DNA of 64,000 bases from an uncultured Mordavella sp. (GCA_902406105.1 CABPCP010000005.1:9013-73012); one strand, 5' to 3'. Counted from the first letter of the stretch, positions 7,484-16,464 are shown. Numbers and translations are program-made. The notes: generated from the letters alone by a model not told the origin.

Positions 7484-8854
7484 ATGACACATTCCACTAT
7501 TTCCAAAACGCAGAAAAAGGATTTCAGCCAGGGAAGTGTGGCAGCCAATATTCTCCGGCTGGCTCTTCCAATGACGCTGGCTCAGCTGATCAATGTCCTT
7601 TACAATATTGTAGACCGCATTTATATCGGACATCTTCCCAACACCTCCACTCAGGCTTTGACTGGGATAGGGCTTACTCTGCCTGTCATCACGATCATCA
7701 CTGCCTTTGCCAATCTTTTTGGTATGGGCGGCGCTCCTTTATTTTCTATCGCCAGAGGCGCCCGGGAAACGGAACGGGCAAAATGGATCATGGGAAACTC
7801 TTTTTCTCTGCTTTTATTATCCGGTGTGGTTATCGCGGGAGTCTGCTTACTATTCAGGAAACCTCTTTTATATCTTTTTGGCGCCAGCGACATTACTTAC
7901 CCTTACGCAAATGACTATATTACAATCTACCTGCTTGGAACTTTATTTGTTATGGTCAGCCTAGGTATGAACAATTTTATCAACGCTCAGGGCTTTGGCG
8001 TGACCGGAATGCTGACGGTATCTATCGGCGCCATCCTAAATCTGGTGCTGGATCCGCTTTTCATCTTCGTCTTCCACATGGGCGTCCAAGGAGCCGCTAT
8101 TGCTACTGTCCTTTCTCAATGCATTTCTGCCATTTGGGTGCTTCACTTTCTAACAGGAAATAAGATGTTAATAAAGTTGTCAAAGAAATATTTTCGTTTA
8201 CAAAAGGGCCTGATTAAAGAGATAACCTCCCTTGGCCTTTCTGGTTTTGTTATGTCTATCACCAACGGGTCTGTCCAGATCATTTGTAATGCGACTCTTC
8301 AGAAATATGGCGGCGACCTGTATGTCGGAATCATGACGGTACTTAACTCTGTACGGGAAATCATTAATATGCCGGTCACTGGGCTAACCAGCGGAGCTCA
8401 GCCTATCATGAGTTTTAACTATGGAGCCGGGAAATATAAAAGAGTAAAAACCGCTATCTCATTTACCACCATCGCCTGTATCCTTTTTACACTGGTAATG
8501 TGGGCTCTTTTATTTTTCTTCCCCCGCTTCTTCATCCATCTTTTTAACAGCGAACCCGCACTTTTAAGAGAAGGCGTGCCTGCTATGCATTTGTATTTCT
8601 TCGGCATTTTCATGATGGCTCTGCAGTTCGCCGGCCAGTCCACCTTCGTAGCCCTTGGCTACTCCCGACAGGCCGTATTCTTTTCCCTCCTGCGCAAAGC
8701 TGTGATCGTCATCCCCCTGACCATCTGGCTTCCTACAATAGCAGGTCTTGGAACAAACGGAGTATTTCTGGCCGAGCCAATTTCAAATTTTATCGGTGGA
8801 AGCGCCTGCTTTATTACCATGATGTTTACCGTCTGGAAGAAACTTAAAGATTAA
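7484..8854 (+). CDS. MATE-family multidrug/cation exporter
   Basis: 456 residues from ATG 7484 (MTHSTISKTQ). The open frame runs back into the palindromic repeat, so the earlier start at 7370 is not credible. The protein has twelve predicted membrane segments and the MATE hallmarks PMTLAQLINVLYNIVDRIYIG near the N-terminus and GAILNLVLDPLFIF near the middle. The two-fold pattern recurs in the second half (PVTGLTSGAQPIMSFNYGAG). It most resembles the MepA-like branch, which exports cationic drugs or metabolites using Na+ or H+. The RBS is weak (GGTGAT). It is monocistronic, followed by the divergent repeat at 8892. Confidence 0.9.
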   Translation: MTHSTISKTQKKDFSQGSVAANILRLALPMTLAQLINVLYNIVDRIYIGHLPNTSTQALTGIGLTLPVITIITAFANLFGMGGAPLFSIARGARETERAKWIMGNSFSLLLLSGVVIAGVCLLFRKPLLYLFGASDITYPYANDYITIYLLGTLFVMVSLGMNNFINAQGFGVTGMLTVSIGAILNLVLDPLFIFVFHMGVQGAAIATVLSQCISAIWVLHFLTGNKMLIKLSKKYFRLQKGLIKEITSLGLSGFVMSITNGSVQIICNATLQKYGGDLYVGIMTVLNSVREIINMPVTGLTSGAQPIMSFNYGAGKYKRVKTAISFTTIACILFTLVMWALLFFFPRFFIHLFNSEPALLREGVPAMHLYFFGIFMMALQFAGQSTFVALGYSRQAVFFSLLRKAVIVIPLTIWLPTIAGLGTNGVFLAEPISNFIGGSACFITMMFTVWKKLKD

Positions 8855-8891
8855 TTTTGTAAATGATTTAATTTCTTTTTGTCATTTGGGT

Positions 8892-8947
8892 ACAGGGCAA
8901 AAGTTAATTGGGGACGTAGCCTTTTTTAATTTTACTACGTCCCCAAT
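8892..8947. repeat. Dispersed palindromic element, divergent copy 2
   Basis: ACAGGGCA plus TTAATT leads into a 13-bp perfect inverted repeat (ATTGGGGACGTAG at 8907-8919, complement at 8935-8947) with a 15-nt loop. The layout matches the other copies, but the palindrome core differs. It may act as a terminator for the MATE gene. Confidence 0.6.
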
Positions 8948-8979
8948 CATATACTTTACAAAAACCTCAGGAGTTTCTT

Positions 8980-9597
8980 ATGTTGAATTTTCTCTGGGCC
9001 GGCATGATTCTGATCGGTATTCTTTTCGCCGCTTTCACCGGCCGTATCCCGGACATTACCAACGCTGCCATTGACTCTTCTAAGGAAGCCATCACTCTTT
9101 GTATTACTATGATGGGGGTTATGTCTTTATGGGTCGGGTTGATGGAAATCGCCAGAAACGCGGGCGTAATCCAAAGCGCGTCCCGGCGGCTGCGCCCTCT
9201 TCTGCGCTTTTTATTTCCCAGTCTTCCTCCGGGTCATTCTTCTGAGCCTTATATTCTTACCAATATGATCGCAAATTTTCTTGGGCTTGGCTGGGCCGCG
9301 ACTCCGGCCGGATTGAAGGCGATGGAGGAATTATCGAAGCTGGAAGACGACCGGCGGCTTATGCGCCTCCCTGGTCCTGTAAGGAAAAAGGGAACTGCCA
9401 GCAATGAGATGTGCACCTTCCTGATCATTAATATTTCTTCCCTGCAGTTGATCCCGGTCAATGTGATCGCCTATCGGAGCCAATACGGAAGTGTGGATCC
9501 GGCCTCTATTGTAGGCGCCGGAATTCTGGCTACTACAGTGAGCACAGGCGTTGCTGTCATCTTCTGCCGGCTGATGGACCGGAAACGAAAGCGCTGA
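8980..9597 (+). CDS. spmA: Spore maturation protein A
   Basis: 205 residues with several membrane segments and the nucleoside-recognition motif pattern of SpmA (GLMEIARNAG about 49-58; NMIANFLGLGWAATPAGLKAME; NEMCTFLIINISSLQLIP). The length matches the family. SpmA and SpmB act together in spore core dehydration and cortex formation in Bacillus. AGGAG lies eight nt before the ATG. Its normal neighbour spmB is 5 kb away on the opposite strand. It is convergent with the histidine kinase, with only 11 nt between stop codons. Confidence 0.92.
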   Translation: MLNFLWAGMILIGILFAAFTGRIPDITNAAIDSSKEAITLCITMMGVMSLWVGLMEIARNAGVIQSASRRLRPLLRFLFPSLPPGHSSEPYILTNMIANFLGLGWAATPAGLKAMEELSKLEDDRRLMRLPGPVRKKGTASNEMCTFLIINISSLQLIPVNVIAYRSQYGSVDPASIVGAGILATTVSTGVAVIFCRLMDRKRKR

Positions 9598-9608
9598 CTT
9601 TCGCGGGA

Positions 9609-10517
9609 TCACCCTTTTCCGCCGGATTGCTTTTCTGGAAATGCTACTGCCACTGACAGCCAGCCCGCTTCATAATCCGCTCGAATCTGGCCGCCCATCC
9701 GCTCCACCAGTGTTTTGGCGATAGAAAGTCCCAGACCGGTGGAGTTTCTCCCTGTCTCTACAGTATAGAACCGGTCAAAAAGCCGTGCGGCAGTTACCGC
9801 ATTCAATCCGGCGGATGGATTGGAAAATGTGATCCGTCCGCCTGGTTCCATTTCAACACGAAACGCCCCTTCCCCGTATTTTATCCCATTGCTGATGATG
9901 TTTCCAAATACGCGGCGCAAGGCATCCCGGTCTGCGGTCCGTTCTACCTTTTCTTTTGGGAGCTGGATCCTTGGCGTGATTCCCTCCTCTTGAAAAAGTA
10001 CATATGCCGCGGCCAAGCTCTCCTCCAGCACTGCCCCTATATCCACTTTTTCTTCCGCCAGTTCTTCTGTTGAGAGAATAATAGAATAGCGAAACATTTC
10101 TTCCGTCAGCTTTTTCATCGCTTCTGCCCGGTTATTGATCAGTTCCAGGTATCGTCTTCCTGTCCGCGCAAGTTCTTCTTCTCTTAGCAGACGGACATAT
10201 CCCAAGATTCCTGTCAAAGGAGTGCGCAGATCATGAGAAATATTTGTAACTGCTTCTTTTAATTCCTGGTCGCCCTGCTGAAATCTGCGGCGCTTTTGAT
10301 GAAATATGGCAAGTTGACGATTCAGATCCGCCGCAAGGCGGCACATCCTGGAATCACGGCTTGAAATGGCAATCCTCCCGTTGGTATCCTCCTGACAGCA
10401 ATGGGCAAATTGTTCCCGGATTTCTTCCGCCGCCTTACGTATTCCGCAGATTTTTATTCCCAAGACCGCTGATAATACCAACAGCACAAGGCACAAAACA
10501 CTAAGCCATATTTCCAT
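9609..10517 (-). CDS. Sensor histidine kinase of the ABC/two-component cassette
   Basis: 302 residues. One N-terminal membrane helix (about 4-26) is followed by a short linker. Then comes the phospho-acceptor box NISHDLRTPLTG with His95, then the HATPase with N-box NIISNGIKYGEG (206-217), F-box FDRFY (247-251) and GLGL (261-264). There is almost no extracellular sensor, as in intramembrane-sensing kinases, which often receive their signal through a partner ABC transporter. GGAGCGGG precedes the ATG. It is the last gene of the minus-strand set: regulator 12431, ATPase 11386, permease 10569, kinase. Confidence 0.88.
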   Translation of the reverse strand: MEIWLSVLCLVLLVLSAVLGIKICGIRKAAEEIREQFAHCCQEDTNGRIAISSRDSRMCRLAADLNRQLAIFHQKRRRFQQGDQELKEAVTNISHDLRTPLTGILGYVRLLREEELARTGRRYLELINNRAEAMKKLTEEMFRYSIILSTEELAEEKVDIGAVLEESLAAAYVLFQEEGITPRIQLPKEKVERTADRDALRRVFGNIISNGIKYGEGAFRVEMEPGGRITFSNPSAGLNAVTAARLFDRFYTVETGRNSTGLGLSIAKTLVERMGGQIRADYEAGWLSVAVAFPEKQSGGKG

Positions 10518-10568
10518 TGTCCCGCTCCTTCTTTGGATTTCTCATTTTTAATCGTTTTCTTCTCTCTT

Positions 10569-11402
10569 CTATTTTAAATCTTTCTTTTCAAACAGCCAGA
10601 TTCCGACTCCAGTGGCCGCGGCAATTATTCCCAAAGAATACAGCGCCATCGCCGCCGGATGGACTGCCATCTGTCCCGCAAGCTGGAATCCCTGCCCTGT
10701 AGGAAGGAAGTCCGCAAGAAACTGCAGCAGTTTCCGTTCCCCTTCTGTGGGATAGGCGGGATTTGGCACAGTTTCTATCAAGAATTCTCCATTGATGCTG
10801 GTTGCCTGTTCCACCATCTCCGGCTGGCTCAAAAGGTTCAAAAGCCCACTGGCCAGCATCAAAAAACCAAAGATCAGTCCCATACTGATTACCGCGGCCG
10901 CCGCTTTATTGGCGCAAAGCATGGATAACAGATTGAAAAGCGCCGCGTATACAAGGATGAGCAGAACTGCATCCACCATCTGCCAAATCAAGGCCGAAGG
11001 CTTTGTCTCAAAAAACCCAAACGTCGGAATTCCCACTGCGCACACCAGCAAGAGGTAGGCCACATAAAATGCCAGGTTCCCAAAGGCACAAGTCAGAAAA
11101 TTCGCAAAATAAATCTCTTTCCTCCCATGGCCCGCGATCACCTTATTACGGATCGTTCCGTCACTATAGTCGGCTCCTATATACATCGTGACAAACGCGG
11201 CGGCCGCGATCCCAATCATGGCGATCAGATTCAGAAAGAAATCATCAATCTGTACATCCAATCCGTAATTGACCATTTCATTATGCTCTGAGAGAAGCAT
11301 AAAGCCGCCAAACGCCAGACAGACCGCCAAGCAGACCCAGAAAGTCCCGCTCTTCTTAAGGCGCATAAGATTAGCTCCCAACAGCTTACGCATGGCTTTC
11401 AC
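10569..11402 (-). CDS. ABC-2 type transporter permease
   Basis: 277 residues with six predicted membrane segments and the ABC-2 pattern seen in lantibiotic/bacitracin-immunity permeases: the DYSDGTIRNKVIAGHGRKEIYFANF loop near residues 78-102 and a long extracellular loop before the last helix. It overlaps the ATPase gene by 17 nt, so the two are translationally coupled and surely form one transporter. The substrate is probably a peptide antibiotic or a membrane component; this is inferred from the kinase/regulator partners. Confidence 0.85.
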   Translation of the reverse strand: MKAMRKLLGANLMRLKKSGTFWVCLAVCLAFGGFMLLSEHNEMVNYGLDVQIDDFFLNLIAMIGIAAAAFVTMYIGADYSDGTIRNKVIAGHGRKEIYFANFLTCAFGNLAFYVAYLLLVCAVGIPTFGFFETKPSALIWQMVDAVLLILVYAALFNLLSMLCANKAAAAVISMGLIFGFLMLASGLLNLLSQPEMVEQATSINGEFLIETVPNPAYPTEGERKLLQFLADFLPTGQGFQLAGQMAVHPAAMALYSLGIIAAATGVGIWLFEKKDLK

Positions 11403-12300
11403 CTCCTACCAGATTAATGAAATACCCCTCCAGGCTTTCGTCTTTCTCGCGCAAAGTCTTGATCTTACATCCCTCTGCCGCCAGAGCAAGCGTAAGCTCT
11501 GTCACTTCAATCTGCCCGTAAATGTCGGCTTCTGTTTCCGATAAAATCGTATATGGTATTTTACGCTTGTCCATTACCCGTGTCAGCGCCTGGACATCCG
11601 ATACCTCCACATGGATACATTTCTGACAGTTTTGTTCCAGTTCCCTTGCGCTGATCTCCTTGACCATCTGTCCATGGTCGATAAATCCATAATGAGTGGC
11701 AAGCCTGGACAATTCTCCCAGAATATGGCTGGAAATCAAAACAGTGATCTGATACTCACGGTTTAATTTTAGGATCAGCTCCCGCATTTCCACGATGCCT
11801 TGAGGATCCAGTCCATTTGTCGGTTCATCTAAAAGCAGGAAGTCCGGGTTCCCTGCCAGCGCTACAGCAATTCCGAGCCTCTGGCGCATTCCCAGCGAGA
11901 AATCCTTGGCCTTCTTTTTCCCGGTATCCGGCAGGCCTACTAAATTGAGCAGTTCCCCAATTCCATCTTCGGAAGGAAGCCCGATGATGCGGTATTGCTG
12001 CCTAAGATTCTCTTCTGCCGTCATGTGCTGATAGACGGACGGCGTCTCTACCACCGCGCCGATCCTGCGTCTGGCTTTGAGGATCTCCTTCTCTTGATTC
12101 CCGGTTCCGTAAAGGGTATAGGTTCCTCCAGTAGGTTTTTGCAGGCCGCAGATCAAACGGAGCAGAGTCGTCTTCCCCGCTCCATTTTTCCCTACAAATC
12201 CGTAGATCGCGCCTTTTGGCACATGCAGTGTCACATCGTCTAAGGCTTTAAAATGCCTGTATTTTTTCTGCAGATGACTGGTTGTTAAGACATATTCCAT
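11386..12300 (-). CDS. ABC transporter ATP-binding protein (BcrA-like)
   Basis: 304 residues. Walker A GKNGAGKTT (37-45), signature FSLGMRQRL (134-142), Walker B FLLLDEP (154-160) with TNGLDPQG, and the H-loop SSH near 193. The C-terminal extension of about 80 residues is typical of BcrA/NatA-type ATPases that pair with ABC-2 permeases. It is preceded by a 130-bp gap containing direct repeats that may bind the cassette's own response regulator. The RBS GGAGG lies eight nt before the ATG. Confidence 0.92.
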   Translation of the reverse strand: MEYVLTTSHLQKKYRHFKALDDVTLHVPKGAIYGFVGKNGAGKTTLLRLICGLQKPTGGTYTLYGTGNQEKEILKARRRIGAVVETPSVYQHMTAEENLRQQYRIIGLPSEDGIGELLNLVGLPDTGKKKAKDFSLGMRQRLGIAVALAGNPDFLLLDEPTNGLDPQGIVEMRELILKLNREYQITVLISSHILGELSRLATHYGFIDHGQMVKEISARELEQNCQKCIHVEVSDVQALTRVMDKRKIPYTILSETEADIYGQIEVTELTLALAAEGCKIKTLREKDESLEGYFINLVGGESHA

Positions 12301-12389
12301 ATTCTTGCCTCCTGTTTCCTCTTTCTGTCCGGGCTGTCCTTAAGATTCCCCGGCAGCATCCAGGATAGCGGTCTCCGGTTAAGAAATCA

Positions 12390-12418
12390 GTAAAGGAATT
12401 CGTAAAGAAACCGTAAAG
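12390..12418. promoter_or_regulatory. Candidate response-regulator operator (three direct repeats)
   Basis: GTAAAG occurs at 12390, 12402 and 12413, spacing 12 and 11 bp, about one helical turn. It sits between the regulator stop and the ATPase start, about 90-118 bp before the ATPase ATG. Direct repeats at this spacing are typical for OmpR/PhoB-family dimers. Confidence 0.5.
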
Positions 12419-12430
12419 ATTTCGCCTTTC

Positions 12431-13120
12431 TCATCCTTGTCTCAGCTTGAAACCAATCCCCCAGACTGCTTCAATATAGTCTTTTCCCGATAATTCCTTA
12501 AGTTTCCTGCGCAGATTGCTGATATGGACTTTCAAAGACTCTTCTGTACAGTCCGGCGTATCTTGCCCGATCCTGTCCAAAAGTATGGCTTTTGTGATCA
12601 CCTGAGATGGATTCTGAAGCAATGTTTTTAGGATGGCGGACTCAGTCCTGGTCAAGTGTACCTCACGGCCATCCACCTTAACAAGCCGGCTCTCCAAATC
12701 CATAGAAATACGCTCAAATTCCAATATCGAAAGCCGCGTTTTCTCTTCTTTCTCCGTTTTTCTGAGCTGGACCTGTATCCTCGCCAGAAGCTCATCCACA
12801 TCGAAAGGTTTCGTTACATAGTCGGCCGCTCCGTTTAATAGGAGCTCTACCTTATTACGCACCTCGCCTTTAGCGCTCATTATGATCACCGGAAGATCGG
12901 CGATTTCTGGAAGTACTTTCTCCCCGGAAAGTCCCGGCAGCATAAGGTCCAGCAATACCAAGTCCGGCTTTTCTTTCTGGAACAATAAGAGAGCCTCCGT
13001 ACCAGAATAAGCGCGTATTACCCTATATTCCTTTTTTTCTAAAATTTCTTCCACCATATCCCCAATATATACATCATCATCCACGACCGCGATTGTATTT
13101 CTGCTTTGTTCCCTATTCAT
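12431..13120 (-). CDS. OmpR-family response regulator
   Basis: 229 residues from ATG 13120; GGAGG sits eight nt upstream inside the longer frame, which makes the inner ATG the likely start. Receiver domain: acidic pair Asp14/Asp15, phospho-acceptor Asp58 (LVLLDLMLPG), Ser82, Lys104 (TKPF). The C-terminal winged helix (about 130-227) contains ESLKVHISNLRRKL and AVWGIGFKL. It is the first gene of the cassette with the ABC transporter and kinase, and is likely to activate the transporter genes through the repeats at 12390-12418. Confidence 0.9.
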   Translation of the reverse strand: MNREQSRNTIAVVDDDVYIGDMVEEILEKKEYRVIRAYSGTEALLLFQKEKPDLVLLDLMLPGLSGEKVLPEIADLPVIIMSAKGEVRNKVELLLNGAADYVTKPFDVDELLARIQVQLRKTEKEEKTRLSILEFERISMDLESRLVKVDGREVHLTRTESAILKTLLQNPSQVITKAILLDRIGQDTPDCTEESLKVHISNLRRKLKELSGKDYIEAVWGIGFKLRQG

Positions 13121-13324
13121 CCTAATTTCCTCCATTCTTTCTCATTGTACTATTTCTCTTTGTCATTTTCAAATTCTTAACTTTTCCTTATTTATGCAGT
13201 TTTTGCGAATTTTCATGCATTTTAGCCCATTTTATTGACATTTTTGACAAATAGTGATATGCTAAATTCTGTATTAAAGAAACAGTTTCTTAACAGAGCT
13301 AATTTTTGAAAGGAGGATGAGAGT

Positions 13325-14563
13325 ATGTGGGGACATATTTTCGACCTTAACAATCCGCTTGTAGGAGCGGACAACACCTGGGTACTTTGGGCTATCTGTG
13401 CTGCTGGCGCCGCTGCTGCCATCTATCTGGAACAAAGATACGCATGGGCCGCAAAAGCCAGCGGAGCCATTGTGGCTCTTGTATTTGCCTTAATTTTATC
13501 AAATCTGGGAATTATTCCGACAGCCTCACCTGTTTGGGACATTGTCTGGGATTATGTAGTTCCGCTTTCCCTTCCGCTTCTGCTGATGCAGTGTAATGTG
13601 CGTGACATGGGGAAGGATTCCTTAAGACTTCTTGGAATCTTCTTATTTGGTTCCGTCGGCACAATGGCAGGCGCAATCCTTGGATTCTTCCTTTTAGGCA
13701 ACTTTATTCCTGAACTGAACGCGCTGGCTGGCGTATTTACCGGAACTTATGTCGGCGGGTCTGTAAACTTTGCCGCGCTGGGCGAAGCGTTTGGTGTAAC
13801 CGGCGAAATGCTGTCAGCCGCTACAGTCGCTGACAATCTGCTGATGGCGCTTTACTTCTTTGTACTGGTCATGATTCCGACCATCGGTTTCTTCCGCAAG
13901 AATTACAAACATCCGCATCAGGATGCGGTAGAAGCTGGATCTGTCAATAAAGAAGAAGGCGAGACCGCTGCTGCCGCTTACTGGGGACGGAAAGAAATAT
14001 CTCTGAAAGATATCGCGATGGCTGTTGCCGTTTCCTTCGTGATCGTTGCTTTGTCAGGTATCGTTGCGGACTTCCTGGGTGGAGTGATTCCAACCTCCAA
14101 TCCTGTCCTGTCTATGCTGAACACGCTGTTTGGCAATATGTATCTGTGGATCGCAACCATCTCTATGATCTGCGCAACAGCGGCCCCGGGATTCTTTGGT
14201 GAAATCAGAGGAACCAATGAATTGGGAACTTTCCTGATCTACCTGTTCTTCTTTGTAATTGGTGTTCCTGCCTCTATCCCGTTGATCGTACGGAATTCAC
14301 CATTGCTTCTGGTGTTCGCGGCAATTGTCGTTATCGTAAATATGCTGTTTAGCTTTGTGTTTGGAAAGATTTTCCACTTCGATCTGGAAGAGATCATCTG
14401 CGCATCCAACGCAAATATCGGCGGACCTACCACATCTGCCGCTATGGCGGTCTCCAAAGGCTGGACGAAACTGGTCGGACCTTGTCTGATCGTTGGTACG
14501 ATCGGTTATGTAATCGGAACTTATCTTGGTCTGATCGTAGGAAGCCTTTTGGGCGCGGCGTAA
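13325..14563 (+). CDS. DUF819-family membrane protein, probable transporter
   Basis: 412 residues with about ten membrane segments and the DUF819 (YjcL-like) pattern: LNNPLVGADN near the N-terminus, PLSLPLLLMQCNVRDM (about 79-94), GTYVGGSVNFAALGEAF, and near the C-terminus ASNANIGGPTTSAAMA. The two GG(S/P)-N/T motifs lie in each half, consistent with an inverted-repeat transporter. The substrate is unknown. AAAGGAGGATG precedes the ATG. A terminator-like hairpin separates it from the M19 dipeptidase 120 bp downstream, with which it probably forms a functional pair. Confidence 0.85.
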   Translation: MWGHIFDLNNPLVGADNTWVLWAICAAGAAAAIYLEQRYAWAAKASGAIVALVFALILSNLGIIPTASPVWDIVWDYVVPLSLPLLLMQCNVRDMGKDSLRLLGIFLFGSVGTMAGAILGFFLLGNFIPELNALAGVFTGTYVGGSVNFAALGEAFGVTGEMLSAATVADNLLMALYFFVLVMIPTIGFFRKNYKHPHQDAVEAGSVNKEEGETAAAAYWGRKEISLKDIAMAVAVSFVIVALSGIVADFLGGVIPTSNPVLSMLNTLFGNMYLWIATISMICATAAPGFFGEIRGTNELGTFLIYLFFFVIGVPASIPLIVRNSPLLLVFAAIVVIVNMLFSFVFGKIFHFDLEEIICASNANIGGPTTSAAMAVSKGWTKLVGPCLIVGTIGYVIGTYLGLIVGSLLGAA

Positions 14564-14574
14564 ATTAGGTTTAC

Positions 14575-14611
14575 ATACAGGGGCGGAGTTACCGTCCCTG
14601 TATTATTTTTT
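14575..14611 (+). terminator. Terminator or attenuator after the DUF819 gene
   Basis: A stem of ATACAGGG/CCCTGTAT, extended through GCGG/CCGT (14575-14603), is followed by T-rich sequence. It lies 12 nt after the stop and 75 nt before the dipeptidase start. Confidence 0.7.
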
Positions 14612-14685
14612 CATTTTCTTTTAATGAAATCATTTCTCATTTAAAAAGTGGGCAACAGCTAGTTTCTACAAAGGAGGGCTGACTT

Positions 14686-15660
14686 ATGAACTTTGATGCA
14701 CATTGTGACATTTGGACAGATGTAACTCACCATTACCTGGCTGGAGAATCCGATATTTTCCGAAAATATCACTACGAACGGCTGAAAAAGGGACAGATTG
14801 AAGGCGGAATTTTTGTAATCTGGAATGATCCGCCCTTTGACAAAGATCCCTTAAAACGTACTCATCAGATGATGGAAGCCATTTCCCATGAAGAACCTGA
14901 CTGCGCGGACATCCTGAAGATCTGCCGTTCTTATGAAGATATGGCCGCCGCTAAAGAACAGGGGAAAATGTATACTTTCATTGGGCTGGAAGGCTTAAAA
15001 AGTATTGGCGAGGATTTGGATCTGATTGACGAGTTCTATCAGTTTGGCGCAAGACACGCAAGCCTTACCTGGAATGAGGAAAATCCGCTCGCCACCGGCG
15101 CTCTTGGTACTCCAGAGCGGGGCCTTACCGAAATTGGCCGCAGAGCCGTCCGCAAGATTCAAGATCTGGGAATGATCCTGGATGTGTCCCATTTGAACGA
15201 CACCTCCTTCTGGGATCTTCTGGACGCTGCCAATGGCCCGGTCGTAGCCACCCATTCAAACTGCCGTGCTCTATGCAACCAGAGGCGGAACCTGATGGAC
15301 GATCAACTGAAGGCTCTGGCGGAAACCGGCGGAATGGTCGGATTGAATTCTTTCAATGAATTTGTTCATGAAGAGGAGTCAAAACAAACCGTTGAAAACT
15401 TAGTCAAACATCTGATCCATATGGTAGAGATCATGGGGATCGATCATGTTGGATTTGGATTTGACTTCTCCGAATTCTTGTGCGGCGATACCTTAAGTTC
15501 CTTCAGCAGCCAGGCAACACCCTACACTATTGGGCTTGAAGATGCTTCCAAAGTTCCAAATGTAATCGAAGAAATGCGGCGGGTCGGATTTCACGAAGAA
15601 GAAATCGAGAAGATTGCTTATAAAAACTGGCATAAATTAATTCACAAAGTCATGAAATAG
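14686..15660 (+). CDS. M19-family (renal dipeptidase-like) membrane dipeptidase
   Basis: 324 residues. Expected zinc ligands are present: His6 and Asp8 (FDAHCD), the bridging Glu102 (IGLEGL), His169 (VSHLND) and His190 (ATHSNCRA); Arg194 fits the substrate-binding position. The conserved GIDHVGFGFDF is near the C-terminal third. There is no signal peptide, so the enzyme is cytoplasmic. The family hydrolyses dipeptides, often with a D-residue or dehydro-residue at the C-terminal side. AAAGGAGGGC precedes the ATG. Its pairing with the DUF819 transporter suggests uptake and splitting of a dipeptide-like compound, which is inference. Confidence 0.9.
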   Translation: MNFDAHCDIWTDVTHHYLAGESDIFRKYHYERLKKGQIEGGIFVIWNDPPFDKDPLKRTHQMMEAISHEEPDCADILKICRSYEDMAAAKEQGKMYTFIGLEGLKSIGEDLDLIDEFYQFGARHASLTWNEENPLATGALGTPERGLTEIGRRAVRKIQDLGMILDVSHLNDTSFWDLLDAANGPVVATHSNCRALCNQRRNLMDDQLKALAETGGMVGLNSFNEFVHEEESKQTVENLVKHLIHMVEIMGIDHVGFGFDFSEFLCGDTLSSFSSQATPYTIGLEDASKVPNVIEEMRRVGFHEEEIEKIAYKNWHKLIHKVMK

Positions 15661-15666
15661 TTTCCT

Positions 15667-15700
15667 GGGGCCGGGGGATTTTTAAAAATCCCCCGGCCCC
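15667..15700. repeat. Dispersed palindromic element, copy 3 (palindrome only)
   Basis: A perfect 34-bp palindrome: GGGGCCGGGGGATTTTT followed directly by its complement. It lies six nt after the dipeptidase stop. No GGGACAGGG tail is seen. It may now act as the dipeptidase terminator. Confidence 0.9.
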
Positions 15701-15798
15701 ACTTGCTTTTTTGAAATATTGGGTATAATATGTATATATAATATTATATAGTTTTAAAAACTACGTATTGTATTTTAAATATTTCAGGAGGTTATCAC

Positions 15799-16461
15799 AT
15801 GGCTGACAGAATTAAAGAACACATTAAAGATCCTGGGAGCGCGATCACACATTTTATCGGAATGTTGATGGCGATTTTTGCCGCGGTCCCTCTTTTAATC
15901 AAAGCAGCTCAAGAACCTGAGCGGATTTATATCATATCTATTAGCGTCTATGCGCTGAGTTTGATTTTATTATATGCGGCAAGTACAACTTATCATACCT
16001 TCGACCGTTCAAAAAAAGTAAATACCATTTTAAAGAAGATTGACCATATGATGATCAGCGTTCTGATCGCAGGAAGCTATACGCCAATCTGTCTTCTAGT
16101 CCTGAAAGGCAGAATCGGGATCATCCTTCTCTCTATTGTATGGGGAATCGCATTGGCCGGGATCTTGATGAAGGCATTTTGGATCAACTGCCCAAAATGG
16201 GTCTCTTCCGTTTTATATATTGGAATGGGTTGGACCTGCGTGCTGGCATTCACACAAATCCTTAATTCCATGTCTCCGGCAGCTTTTGGATGGCTGTTGG
16301 CAGGAGGTTTGATCTACACGGCAGGCGGCGTAATCTATGCATTAAAGCTCCCGCTCTTCAACCGACGGCATCGTTATTTTGGAAGCCACGAAATCTTCCA
16401 CTTATTCGTTATGGGCGGAAGCGCTTGCCATTTTATCGTAATGTACGCATTCGTCCTTTAA
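15799..16461 (+). CDS. Hemolysin III family membrane protein (TrhA/YqfA, PAQR superfamily)
   Basis: 220 residues with seven predicted membrane segments. It carries the PAQR-superfamily motifs: GSAITHFIG near the N-terminus, AASTTYHTF (about 55-63), KKIDHMMISVLIAGSYTP (about 74-91) and the C-terminal GSHEIFHLFVMGGSACHF. The His/Asp/Ser positions form the putative metal site. Bacterial members influence membrane-lipid homeostasis; the hemolysin label is historical. AGGAGG lies nine nt before the ATG. The upstream region holds a TATAAT at 15724 without a convincing -35. It stands alone between two palindromic elements. Confidence 0.9.
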   Translation: MADRIKEHIKDPGSAITHFIGMLMAIFAAVPLLIKAAQEPERIYIISISVYALSLILLYAASTTYHTFDRSKKVNTILKKIDHMMISVLIAGSYTPICLLVLKGRIGIILLSIVWGIALAGILMKAFWINCPKWVSSVLYIGMGWTCVLAFTQILNSMSPAAFGWLLAGGLIYTAGGVIYALKLPLFNRRHRYFGSHEIFHLFVMGGSACHFIVMYAFVL

Positions 16462-16464
16462 ATG

